Source: Globisporangium splendens (taxonomy: Eukaryota; Oomycota; Peronosporomycetes; Pythiales; Pythiaceae). From it: a stretch of 64,000 nucleotides of DNA. Position 1 is the first letter of the stretch; each line of letters begins with the position of its first letter. The notes under the pieces are model-generated. The model ran no database searches and was not told where the DNA came from. It was given only the letters and a program-made list of their open reading frames with translations. Below are positions 8,799 through 19,077 of the stretch, piece by piece. Position numbers and translations under genes: made by a program. The stretch spans positions 1 through 64,000 of the forward strand of contig VFIW01000097.1 of assembly GCA_006386115.1 (NCBI GenBank), given 5' to 3'.

Positions 8799-9127
8799 CC
8801 TTGAACTCGAGGTCAGGCTCTCACGCATATGTAACACTAATATATACAGTTATATGGAACTAGTCAGATAAAAATACAGGTGCAGGCAGGACACCTGGAT
8901 AGGAAGAAAAATCGTAATCAGTTGAAGAAAAGGATAGGCATGTATGCAGGGAGGCTTAGACGTAGCGCTAGCGAACTAAGTCCTCCATTCAATTCACTTT
9001 CCATTTTGCCATCAAGTCGCCACCTCCTCCTCCGATCCACTCCACCGTTCTCCGGCTTTCGACCAATCAAGTTCCGACTTTCCGACTTTCGACCAATCAG
9101 CGTTCAGAAGACCTCCGACTCGTTACA
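8689..9127 (+). repeat. 3' LTR of the right copy (439 bp)
   Basis: This is a direct repeat of 2679-3117 with TG...CA termini. The proximal part is close to the shared LTR, while the last 130 bp are visibly more diverged. It contains two copies of a CGACCAATCA motif near 9060-9100. Host sequence resumes at 9128. Confidence 0.92.
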
Positions 9128-9472
9128 GCACTGCACATCTCGTATCAGCATATCTCGCATCAAAACCTAAGCTGTCGACCGCAGCTTTGCAGCTTCTTCC
9201 ATGGCAAATGGTTCCTTCCTGCGTGGCAGTGGCGAGCATGCGTACCAGCATCTACAGATGCACCCTTCACGCAGAGTCAAATTCGCAGTGGGCAACATTT
9301 TGCATCGAGATAAAAAACCAATTTCCAATAGTCCTATATGATTGGCTGAAAATTCTGTTTTTATACCATATGATTGGACAAAATGAAGGGTTTCGGATGG
9401 CACGACCGCACCGACTCGCACCATTTTCTTGGTCTCCGACGTGCGCAACAAAAGCGAATCAGTGCACACACG
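9128..9472 (+). promoter_or_regulatory. Upstream region of the 9473 gene, with CCAAT-type elements
   Basis: This gene-free stretch lies between the LTR and the ATG at 9473. ATATGATTGG occurs at 9336-9345 and again at 9368-9377, 32 bp apart. The first copy extends into ATTGGCTGAAA at 9341-9351, the inverse of a CCAAT box. The same ATTGGCTGAAA, in the same orientation relative to the gene, lies twice upstream of the neighbouring family member at 12195. Nothing else is evident here. Confidence 0.4.
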
Positions 9473-11082
9473 ATGGACGTGATCCTCTCGCGGCTCGACC
9501 CGCGCCAGCTGCGCGTGTACTGCAGCGACGCGCTGCAGCAGGAGCTCAAGAAGACGTCGGAGCTGCTGGAGCAGGCGATCGCGGCCGCCAAGCGCGCTGA
9601 GGAAGTGCAGCTGGCGTCTCACAAGCTCGCTATCCAGGAGTTCCAGCGCGACGCGAGATTGTTGGAGCAACTGGAGCAGATCGACTCGCTGCGGCTGCAG
9701 TTTTCCATCTCGATCGACCACATCATGCGAGGTGCGAGGGGGGAGTTGCAGCATACGGCCATGCAGCAGCAGCCGTTCTTTCCAGGCGTCAAGGACGAAG
9801 GCAGCGTGCCGATCGAGCTGGAGTCGGGGTCGCCACCATACGCGGTGGTCAATCCCTTCGTGGATACCAACAATATTATTGACCTCAGTGCGGCACAAGA
9901 GAGCGCAGCGCACAGTGCTGCTTCATCTTCTAAGAAACGCAAGCTCTCTGTTACATCTTCCGCCGAGCAGCAGCCAGCAGTATCGCCAGCGCCGTCCTCG
10001 ATCTCGACGTCGGCAGCCAAGAAGTTTGTCCTCGAGCTCAAGCAAATCGCGTCCCAGGGGCGTCTGGGGAAATCCATCCATGCCGCCATCGACTACGCGA
10101 ACGATATCATGAAGCGCAAGACGTGCGATCGCATCCAGAGCTTTCCGACGCTCTCGAATCGAGTGACCGTTGTTGTGAAGAACATTGAGGACGCAGAGTA
10201 TGCCGAAGTCGGCGAAGCCATGGAGCCGCTCAACCACTTGATCTCGGTCGCTGTCACTGTGCTCGTCAAGGCAAAACCAAATGTCAAGCGCCACGTGGCA
10301 ACCAAGATGCTGAAAATGATCCAAGAAGTGCAGATCAAGTTCCCAGGCTTTGCCAATCTCTTCGAAAAGTAAGTGTGCGTGTGGTTAGTCTAAATGGATG
10401 CAGTATCTGTTGAATCTCATTTGATTTTTCCTTTATGATGAACAGGAGCTACGCAAGTCTGTCCAAGTATATTGACATGACGTTCCCACTGACAGTACGA
10501 GAAACCGACGAGCTCCGACGTCGGCTGCGCGCGACGTTGAAAGAGATCAACGCATGGGAGGTCGGTAGTTACTCGGTGCCAGACTTCAACGACAAGATGA
10601 AGATCGTGAAGCATGCGCTCGATTGCAACTGCGAGGGCTGGAATGCGCACACTGATGCCACTGTGCTCGAGCTTCTCGATATGCTCATCCTCAGCTTGAA
10701 CGGATTTAAAGACAGCCAGGCGCAAGAAAAGCGGAAAGAGACGCTGCAAGCGTGGCGCGCGGAAATGAAAGTGACAAACCCAATAAAGTCCAAGCCGTCG
10801 TCCGACTCAAAGAAATCGTCGGACCGATCTCAATCAAAGCAGTCGCCGTCTAATACCAAGCAACCCGAGGCAAAAAAGCAGAAGGCGGAAGCATCATCAG
10901 GTGCTGCCAAACCAGCGAGTAAATCAGCATCGAGCAAGCAATTGGATCCCAAAGCAGCAGCGTCTTCGAAGCCATCAGGTGCTAACAATCCGACGCAGAA
11001 CACGGAACCAAAGAAATCCACAGCAGACGCAGGACAGAAAGGACCATCAAGTGCTACATCTAAGAGGTCATTGGGGATCTAA
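9473..11082 (+). CDS. Family X protein 1 (unrecognised helical protein)
   Basis: No function is recognised. Exons are 9473-10368 and 10446-11082 (intron GTAAGT...AACAG, 77 nt), giving 510 residues. The ATG at 9473 is preferred over 9374 because it starts MDVILS, as does the relative at 12195. The layout is an amphipathic helix (about residues 1-75), an acidic/serine-rich linker, a helical module (about 185-295), and after the intron a C-terminal module with the pattern LxEIxxW then KIVxHALD (about 315-380). A Lys/Ser/Pro-rich disordered tail follows (about 410-510). The C-terminal module aligns by eye with the copy at 62127-62534. The intron interrupts a lysine codon after its second base, as in two other family members. 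The gene starts 346 nt after the retrotransposon and converges on the gene at 11241-12195. Confidence 0.8.
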
Positions 11083-11240
11083 CGTTCTTTCGAGAAATGA
11101 GCCACAATGTACTATGTGATGTATAGCCCAAGAAGTCCAAGTCCAATGAACTTCTGTACCACCAGCATGGATAGAATAGATATATCTTTTTGTTACGTTA
11201 TATTCTCCCCATGATGAAGGCTCTTGCCCACAAGAAGCAA

Positions 11241-12195
11241 CTACAACCGCGGGAAATTGGTTAAATGCACAGGAAGCCCATGCTTCCTTGCCTTTTTGTT
11301 TTTCCGTCGCTTTGCGTTTCGCAGCGCGTTCACTTCTCGCTTTGCAGCCAGGCGCTTTTGCATGCTCGCACTGACGCCCTCTTTCGAAGATCTTGGCGCC
11401 TGTGTTGGTCGTTGATTTGTGTGTTGCGAGGTATGGTGGTGACGCCGCCGATCCTCTTGTGTCGAATTGCTGCTGCCGGCGTTGGACGATGCATCTGGTG
11501 CTTTGTTAGGAGCGTCAGCGGTCTCCGATGTTGTTGAGGCATTTAATAACTCGTTTTCCTCGAGCTTGGGTGCGCGTGGGATCTTCGTAGGCTCGGGCTG
11601 TCGATCCACGAGCATGCTCAGGGGGATAAGGTCGTCAATGTCCTCGTCGCTCTCGGTGGCACTGCCGCTGTCACTATCACTGATCTCAATCTCGCTTCGT
11701 CTCGGAATTGGCGAAGCTTCCTTTGCTGTGGGTGACGACACTTCTTTTTGTGTTTCCGGTTTGTGAGAAGGCGACGATGGTAGCGATACGCAGTCAATCA
11801 CCACAGCTCCAGACGGCTCAATCTTCATTTGTGCTTGTGCGCGAACTGCATCTTTCTATTCACTCAAACAGCGCATATAAGAACAGAAGAAGCCGGAAAT
11901 CGCACACGGCGTACCAAACACATACCCTTCGCGTGCGGATCTCGGTTGTGAGCAGGTCGAGGCGCGTGGCGACGTCCTCGCGGAGCGCGTGGATGCGCGC
12001 CAAGTGCTCGAGCGTCGCGCTGTCGTCGCAGTCGATGTGGAACTTGGCCGCCGTGTCGCGTACCGAGCTGATGCGCTGCAGCACCTGGATGGTGCTCCGG
12101 AAGAGCGTCTCGACGTTCTGCAGCTCGGCGTGCAGCGCGTCCACCGAGTGCGCCTGCAGCTGCGACTGCGTCAACTGGCTCAGGATCACATCCAT
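11241..12195 (-). CDS. Family X protein 2 (short member, basic tail)
   Basis: Exons are 12195-11926 and 11855-11241 (intron GTATGT...AATAG, 70 nt), giving 294 residues. The start MDVILSQL and the following helix with DALHAEL resemble the N-terminus of the 9473 gene, which places it in the same unrecognised family. The second exon is unlike that gene: Ser/Pro/Glu-rich, with an acidic run (SDSDSGSATESDEDIDD) and then a strongly basic Ala/Arg/Lys helix and tail (NAKRRKNKKARK) that looks like a nuclear or nucleolar signal. The C-terminal helical module of the other members is absent. It may be a truncated or remodelled member. It converges on 9473-11082 with a 158-nt gap. Confidence 0.75.
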
Positions 12196-12268
12196 TCTCC
12201 TGTTGCTGTGTTTTTGAGAGACTGCAAGTCTCACATTAGAGATGCTGCTGGAAGAGTCCACCATCCAA

Positions 12269-12305
12269 TTTCAGCCAATGAGCGACTTTCTTCATTTCAG
12301 CCAAT
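12269..12305 (-). promoter_or_regulatory. Two CCAAT-type elements upstream of the 12195 gene
   Basis: TTTCAGCCAAT occurs on the plus strand at 12269-12279 and 12295-12305. Read toward the gene it is ATTGGCTGAAA, 74 and 100 nt before the ATG. The same word occurs upstream of the related 9473 gene and, in the other orientation, in the LTR at 3047-3057. CCAAT boxes are typically bound by NF-Y; that reading is inference. Confidence 0.4.
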
Positions 12306-12405
12306 CAGAAGCGGCTGTTGAAGGTACCCGAAACGACGCCACGAATGACACGATCAAGTCCAGAGTGATGTTCCAAAGGGCAATTGAGACTTTAGTGCTG
12401 ACCTT

Positions 12406-14443
12406 TTACGAGTGGTAGTCTTCGAAATCGTCCTCGTGCCACTCGTGCTGCTCCAGCGGATCGACGCCCTTGCCGTCCGTGGACACGCGGCGGCGGAATT
12501 GTTGCTTTGATCGAGACAGAGTCGCGTTGTTGAGCTCAATGTGCTTATTGCTGGGCGAATGGCGCTGCGGGATCCGCGGCTCGTCCATTTCAATGATCTC
12601 TTGGATATCGCCACTGTCCCCATCGCCAGTGTTGTTGTCTGCGTTCTTTGACAGCAGCGCTCGGCTACCGATTGATACTCCCACGACTCGCCGATCTTTT
12701 CCTTTCATGGGGCTCGCAATAGATTCATCCAGGTGTTTGAAGTCGAAAGGGCATGGACCTGCTTTGCTGGACATTGGCGCAAGCGACTGCGTCTTCGCGT
12801 CCGCTTTTGCATCGGCACCGGAGGTTGGCCGGCTGCTCTGCTTTTCTCCTGGTATTCCTTCTTCAATGCCGTCGTCGCCGTCGCCTGCGGTATTGGAGCT
12901 GTTTCGCATTTGCTTGCGTTTCTCTTCCATTTGCCGATTCTTGCGCTCTTTCAGATCGGCATCGCGCAGTGGACGCAGAAGTGGATGATTCAGACACGCT
13001 GCCGCCGATGGTCGATATTTCGGATCAAGCTGGAGAGTGCTGCTCAAGAAATCCAGTGTTCCCTCTGGCAAAGTTCGATTCCCGACGAGATCCTGGAGCG
13101 ATTTGGTTGGCTTCTTGGCTTGCATGACCCCACGAGGCAGTCGAGAGAGCAATGCTAGTGGAAGTGGACCCAAAAGCTCTTGGGTAAGATTGCTGTGGAT
13201 ATAAACACATATGCATACGCGTGAGGAGCTTTTTGCAAGAGGAAATGAACGCCAGCAAAGATAAAGCTAGCGCTTACAGTTGGTCGACTTGAGTGTTTCC
13301 AGGAAACAAAGGCTTCCCAGTCAACAATTCCACGAGCACGCATCCAACACTCCAGATATCTGCGTCAAAGGAATAGCGATCAAGCCTGCCAAGCAACATT
13401 CACATTTAGCAAGTCAATGCGCCGAAAGAGTGGTTATGAAGTGTAGAATCGGCAAAAGCATAGTCCCACCGAAGCTCTTGCTCTGGAGGACGATACCAGC
13501 GTGTAGCAACGTAATCGCTCAACGGATCACCTTCACACTGAATCGTTCTTGCAACTCCTACGCATGGTTTGTGAATTTGAAACAGTGGTAAACAAGCATA
13601 ACTCAAAGCTGTAGCTGCATTTGCTGATGCACGACGTACCAAAAGCGCAAAGTTTGATGTCTCTTGTTTGATCGATCAGGATATTGTCCGGCTTCACATC
13701 TGAGTATGGAGCGCGCACACACAATCTTCGTCATCATTTTGGTGCGTTGAAATAAGAAATGAAGGAACATATCGTGCCTACCACGGTGGATAATTTGGTT
13801 GGAGTGGCAGCATTGCAGGGCTAAGCAAAGTTGATACATCAGCTTTCTGGCTTCTAGTGGTTTGATTCCATTCCGGTTTCGTGACAAAACCTGTCGACAA
13901 TTACGCTCCGTTGAGATTTCAGAAGCCTCAAGCTGATGGAACAATGAAGCAGCGTACTTTGTTCATGCTATCGCAGATATAGTCGAACACCAAGTGCAGC
14001 AGCCCTTCATGACGAAAGCTGTGGCGGTGGGATACAATGAACGGATGGTTGAGCATCGAGCACGCCTGGATCTCTCTCTCTGAGAACTGCTCATCTGTTT
14101 AGAACCGCAGCAATGAGGTAAGTCATTCGTTGCAAGCAATCATGAAAATCCATGCGGTCAACTTACCGCCAACAGTCTTGAATTTCTTGATTGCAACGTA
14201 GTCTTTGCTTCCCTGCACGCAAGCATCCAAAGGTTAGTAAGAGCCCCCATTCGCACAAACTTGAAATCGGCTGCCTAAACGCCTTACTTTCTCTTTCGCT
14301 TTATAAACAATGCCGTAGGTGCCTTCGCCAATCACCTTTTCAATCACCTATTTCTCCATTGTTCATGCACTCGGATGCTCGTCACTACTGCACTCTTAAG
14401 TGTCTGCCTCCAAGGTGGAATGGACTGCAATATTCGTTGTCAT
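12406..14443 (-). CDS. CDKL-like CMGC protein kinase with AFG in place of DFG
   Basis: Eight exons can be joined in frame: 14347-14288, 14212-14167, 14094-13958, 13890-13782, 13699-13640, 13557-13470, 13385-13278 and 13192-12406. They encode 464 residues plus an unresolved 5' exon (ATG at 14443 with a weak donor is one option). Visible features are the Gly loop [12 protein letters not shown], catalytic Lys in VAIKKF, HRDVKPDN, an activation segment [13 protein letters not shown] and [24 protein letters not shown] resembles the TDY of CDKL kinases, which are often linked to cilia and flagella. The metal-binding Asp of DFG is replaced: the codon at 13646-13644 is GCT (Ala), giving KLCAFG. The roughly 165-residue tail is acidic and low-complexity. 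It may be a pseudokinase or a single-base error. Confidence 0.85.
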
Positions 14444-14621
14444 CGTGATTCCGTCTGTGCATCTTAAAATAAGCTGACTTGGCCTGTTTTGGTTTGCTCA
14501 CTGGGACAAGATGGGTATGATTATTGCTTGATCCGTTTCAACAACGATTCATCTCTGTCTCGGCAGCTATTGCCCGTGGAAATAATCAGATATGAGGACA
14601 AAAGGAGACAACTCTATTACC

Positions 14622-16999
14622 TTACCAGCCTGCAAAGTTGCCAAATCCGCTTTTTGCGGGCTTAGTCTGCTTGGCTTTCTTGCTCTCAATCGCGCTCGGG
14701 ATCATTGGTGCAACGGTTCCTTCTTCTAATGGCCTCTTCTTCGCAGTCTTGCTGCTACCGCTGGCTGCTTTCAGGTACTTGCCGACGTTATCGTCTTTCG
14801 AGCACACACTCGTCGGTATCTTGGCGACATCCACTTCGCCAAGATCATCGTATGCGATCCAGTCATTGCCGACTTTGACAACAGTACCCTTGACTTTCGA
14901 ATTTGCTTCCTTGGCGAGTTTCTCTTCTGCGAGTTGAAACACGTCTTTGCCTTGCGCCTGCGCTTCCTCGTATTCTTGGAACGGATTCGCAAACACTTCG
15001 GTGCGAAGAATTTTGACGTCTTCGTACGGCCGGTCCTCGTCCCCCGTCGGAACGTGCTCAATCTTGTCCAGCACGTCCATGCCGCCGACGACTCGTCCAA
15101 ACACCGCGTGCTTCTTGTCCAGATGCGTGCATGCCTTGAATGTGATAAAGAACTGGGACTTATTCGTCCCCGGACCAGAATTCGCCATACTCAATACCCC
15201 ACGAGCGTTGTGAGACTACATGGAGGCACAAGAACAAGTTGTGCTTTCTCAATGAGTCTGCACACATGAAAATCAGTTCATTCGATAACGAATCACGTAC
15301 CAGTCTGCTGTCAATTTCGTCACGGAATGGTTTCTTCCAGATCGATTCACCACCACGACCAGTTCCCGTCGGATCGCCTCCTTGCATCATGAATCCACTG
15401 ATGATGCGATGGAAGAGCACACCGTCGTAGTACTTCGCTTGGCACAGACTTATAAAGTTATCGGCCGTTTGCGGGACGAAATCGCAATCAATCTCCAAAT
15501 TGATTGCGCCGTAGTTGGTGTCCAAGCGAACGAGTCCTTTCTTCTTCATGCGTCGCACAGTGTACCACCGTTCTTCCAACACCTCATTCTCGGAGGCGAT
15601 GGCTGCAGTATTAATGGTCATCGGCGCCATCGCACTCGACGTGAACGACCGCGAGGCTTCCCCACTCGTGAACTGGGAATACTGCAGCTTCCCAGATCCA
15701 GAAGCCGCACTCGCCGCGGCAGTCGCTGCTTCCATCTCCTGCTTCGTCGGCTTTGAGTGCGTGAGCGACGCCACAATCTTGTCCTTTTCGCTCACGCCGT
15801 CCTCTCCACGTTTGATTTTGTCGGCAATCTCTTTCTTTTCAGCGCGCTTTGCCTCCAACTGCAGCATCAAAGCATATTCAGTATACAGCGTTCTGAACTA
15901 CGCTCAGCACAAAGCAAATGGCTAAACTGAAGTCAAGCATACCTCTTGCAAGATGCGATCCGTGGCCGCATTGGTACGAATGTTCTTGGCTCCATTATCA
16001 GGCTGGGCTTTCTACAAGCACAGTCGCACATACTATTAGCACAAGCACACAATAATGTGAAGATGTCAGTTCCAACAACGTACTTGGTCCATCTCTTTTG
16101 CGCGACGGAAGTGCTCAAAGTTCTCGATTTCGCGGTTCGAAAGATCCTGCGGGTCCTGCAGCATGATAATGTCTTTGCGCTTGAATTTCTCGCCAGAAAC
16201 CAGATCCTACACAGCAGAAAACGCAAACACAATACCAAAGTCAAGTTAGTATAGGTGCACCACGAAAATCGCCATCGACAGTCGACAAATTCAAACACGA
16301 GCGTACGATCCAGTTCTTGGGCTTGATGTTGAGCTCTTCGATGGCGTCGTAGGAAAACACGTTGCCCGTCGTCGCGATCGCCGCGATCTTCGAGTTGTCC
16401 GTAAACACCTTGTACGTCACGGGGCAAAAGTACTCCCCCTGCGAGTTCTTGCTAAACTTGAGCTGAATGAGCTCTTTCAGCGCCAGCGGCTTGCCCGTCA
16501 CGGGATTCTGCGCAATCAATGCATACACTCAATCAGTAAAAGGACACATGCACACACAATAGTCCCATACTTGTTGCATATGTGGATGCTAAACGTACGA
16601 TTTGATGCTCTTTCACATAGGGCACGATGGCTTCCAGGTCAAACAAGTGGCCATCGCGCGTGCATACCGGGTTCTGCACCAACACACACATATACGAGTT
16701 ACCAGCACATACGCGCATAAACGGCAAGGGTCGCTGCCTCTCGAGCTTACCGAGAATGGGCATAGCGTGATGGCGCAGCAGTTGAACGGCAGACCTTCAC
16801 AAACACATACATTGGCGCAAATAACGTCCATTAGACACTCAATCTCTCTATAGCAACAACAGACAGGACGGGTGCATTGTGATCGTTGGTACGTACGTCT
16901 GTAGGCGCGTCGGATCTCCGCCTTCTTGCCGCCGTAGAGGTACTTGTGCTCCGTCTGCGTGATGAACAGCCGGTCCTTGCTGTGGCGGTTCTTGCCCAT
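14622..16999 (-). CDS. PPIL2: U-box cyclophilin, PPIL2/Cyp60 orthologue
   Basis: Eight exons close in frame (16999-16897, 16794-16751, 16673-16599, 16507-16307, 16206-16084, 16011-15943, 15858-15301, 15215-14622), giving 588 residues. The N-terminus [10 protein letters not shown] and the degenerate U-box ([19 protein letters not shown] then [11 protein letters not shown]...[21 protein letters not shown]) are typical of PPIL2. The cyclophilin domain (about residues 280-440) has [19 protein letters not shown] and [17 protein letters not shown], so the isomerase pocket appears intact. The C-terminus ends [12 protein letters not shown]2 is a nuclear spliceosome-associated peptidyl-prolyl isomerase with E3-type U-box. 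The 5' end is 252 nt from the divergent ARM-repeat gene, so a shared promoter is likely. Confidence 0.93.
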
Positions 17000-17251
17000 G
17001 GTGAAGCGCTCTTTTTGGGTGTCGAAATGGAAATGATGTGTGCAAACACTGTGAACTAAAGAAGGAAGCAACTTCATTTAAGTACGATTTCATTTTCATT
17101 AAGTGTGCAATCATGCGCACTTAGCTATCGAACTTAGGAGTCAAATCCGTTGAAGTGCGAATCCGAACAAGCAGAATAAAGTACGGTTTCCCACTAAGTA
17201 CGCGCGTGTGTCTTGGCACCATTGAGATCGGCACAAAAACAGCAACGCATC

Positions 17252-18650
17252 ATGACGCCACTTGCCGTCGCAAAGAACCTGCCGCGTCGCGCGCTTATTG
17301 GCGCCACGCAGCTCACGTTGGCGCGCTCTGCTGTTGCCACTGAGCGCAGCTTCACTCACAACGCGTCCGTTCGTGCTCTCGTCGTCGGCAACAGCAGCAG
17401 CGTCCCTACGATCCGCAGCATGCAGCAGCAGGTCCGATTGATGTCCAACACCACGACCAACGGCGGACAGGATGCTCTAAATGTATGGGAAGCAGTGCGC
17501 GTGATGAACGCGAATGATGTAAGCACGGAAGAGCGAATTGATGCGATCGCAGTCGTGAAGATTGATGCGCTGGAGAAACTGGAGAAGGAGCAGCAGGCAC
17601 TCGAGATCATCGAGAGCAACGCCGTCGTGGCGCTGCTGGAGTTCCTAAAGGACGCCGACAGCACCGATGCATCGCATTTGCTCATTCCAGCGTTTCTAAG
17701 CCTCATCCGCTTGTCGGTGGAGCCGCTGATCGCGCAGGAGCTGGTCCGCTTGGAAGCGCCATCGCTCATGGCGCATTTCCTCACGCTTCCGGAGCCGCGT
17801 CTGCAAGCTGCCGCGAGCCTGACGCTCGGCAACATCGCGCTCGATTCTACGTCGGAGCAAGCGGTGAGCACGCCGACTGTGATTGAGAACGTGCTCCACG
17901 TGCTGACGAGTCCACACGAAGCCATCCAGCGCGCTGCGGCGACGAGCTTGGCCAACATCGCAGCCCACCGGCTCGCGCGAGAACGCTTGTGCGAGACGAC
18001 GAAGGCGATCACCACGCTCTCGGAGCTGCTTACAGCTGAGCATTGTAAGTGTATACGACAGTGTGTGCTTGGGTTATGGGTTTGGTTTGTAGGCTACAGA
18101 CTAATGGTGGCTGTCCGATCTCATGTGTGGCAGCTGACGCGTTGCGAAGTTCTGCAGCGTTTGCGCTGGGAAACATCCTTTCCGGCCGTGACATCAGTGC
18201 TCAGGATACGCTTCGTGAGGTACGCATGGAAGTTTATTCTATGACACAACTGTATTGTGTCCAACCTAAGTCTTTGTCCTTGGTTGCTAGAACGGCGGGT
18301 TGGCAGAGCTCGTGATGCTGCTCTCACCGGCATTTTCGGAAGAAGTGAGCAGCAGCGCGGCTTGGGCCATCCACCACGCCGTGCACCTCAACCACCAGAG
18401 TCAGTCTCTCGTCGGAGAAGCTGGTGGCTTGAATCTGCTCGTGCAGCAGCTCAGCGCTGCCACGGTACAGCTACAGACGAATGCATTGCTGGCACTGGAA
18501 AGCGCTGTCGAAGCGCACGTGCAGAACCAGGCGTGGTGTCGAGCCAACGATGTCGTGGAGCTGCTGCAGCAGGTGGAACAGGACGACGGCGACGACATGG
18601 ACGAGAACGCCAAGCGCGCACTCACGGCCATTTTGCACCAGCTTGAGTAA
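17252..18650 (+). CDS. ARM-repeat protein with probable mitochondrial presequence
   Basis: Exons are 17252-18044, 18134-18219 and 18291-18650 (introns GTAAGT...GCAG and GTACGC...CTAG), giving 412 residues. The first roughly 70 residues are rich in Arg, Ala and Ser and poor in acidic residues (for example LPRRALIGATQLTLAR), as in mitochondrial targeting peptides. The ATG at 17252 is preferred; an in-frame ATG at 17213 would add 13 residues. The rest is armadillo-like: AAASLTLGNIAL, AAATSLANIAAH, SSAAFALGNILSG, SAAWAIHHAVHL. Such proteins act as binding scaffolds, and the partner is unknown. An importin-alpha role is unlikely, given the presequence and short length. Confidence 0.82.
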
Positions 18651-19077
18651 TTGCGTAGTGTTTGGTAAACGCAGAGAAAGATGAAGCAGTAGTAAGCGTA
18701 GCTTGTGCTTTTTTCTAGGAGAAAGGATAGATCATCCGACGCAAAAACAACCTGGTTCCTTGTCATTTTCCATTTTCACAGGATCCAACGATCATGATCC
18801 CGACCCCACTTTGCGGCATCTCGACGATCGTTACATGAGACGGAAATTGTAGATTTATGTAAGATCGCTGCTCTCGTCGCAATCAACGACTACGAGTTCA
18901 ATCCTGTGTAACAAGAAGAGTACAAAGCGTTTCTTTTGTTTCTTTTCAAGAAAAGAGTTCCACGTAGCTACAATATCCAATACACATTTCGATGATGCCT
19001 TGCACTGTTCCTTTAGCTGATTCCTTCCAATACCGAGATCCCGTTCCACTTCCTTTCTTCTTGCTGCTGTTTCTTTT
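18651..19077. other. Intergenic, convergent 3' ends
   Basis: The space lies between the convergent ARM-repeat and GlcNAc-transferase genes. I see no coding potential, repeat or RNA gene, only short pyrimidine-rich stretches. Confidence 0.6.

Larger units (their letters stand above)
2679..9127 (+). mobile_element. Complete Ty3/Gypsy chromovirus, right copy (about 6.45 kb)
   Basis: The element is bounded by two 439-bp LTRs. Internally it has a TGG primer-binding site, a 409-nt leader, a small upstream ORF, gag-protease-RT-RNase H in one frame, integrase-chromodomain in the -1 frame, and a purine tract before the 3' LTR. The only obvious lesion is the frame break, which the left copy shares. 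No target-site duplication can be checked, because the left flank of the array is outside the window. The sequence after the 3' LTR (from 9128) matches nothing in the element. Confidence 0.93.

Noticed and set aside
9374..9472. The upstream in-frame ATG at 9374 as the start of family X gene 1.
   Set aside because: The relative at 12195 starts at the equivalent MDVILS, and the extra 33 residues resemble leader sequence.
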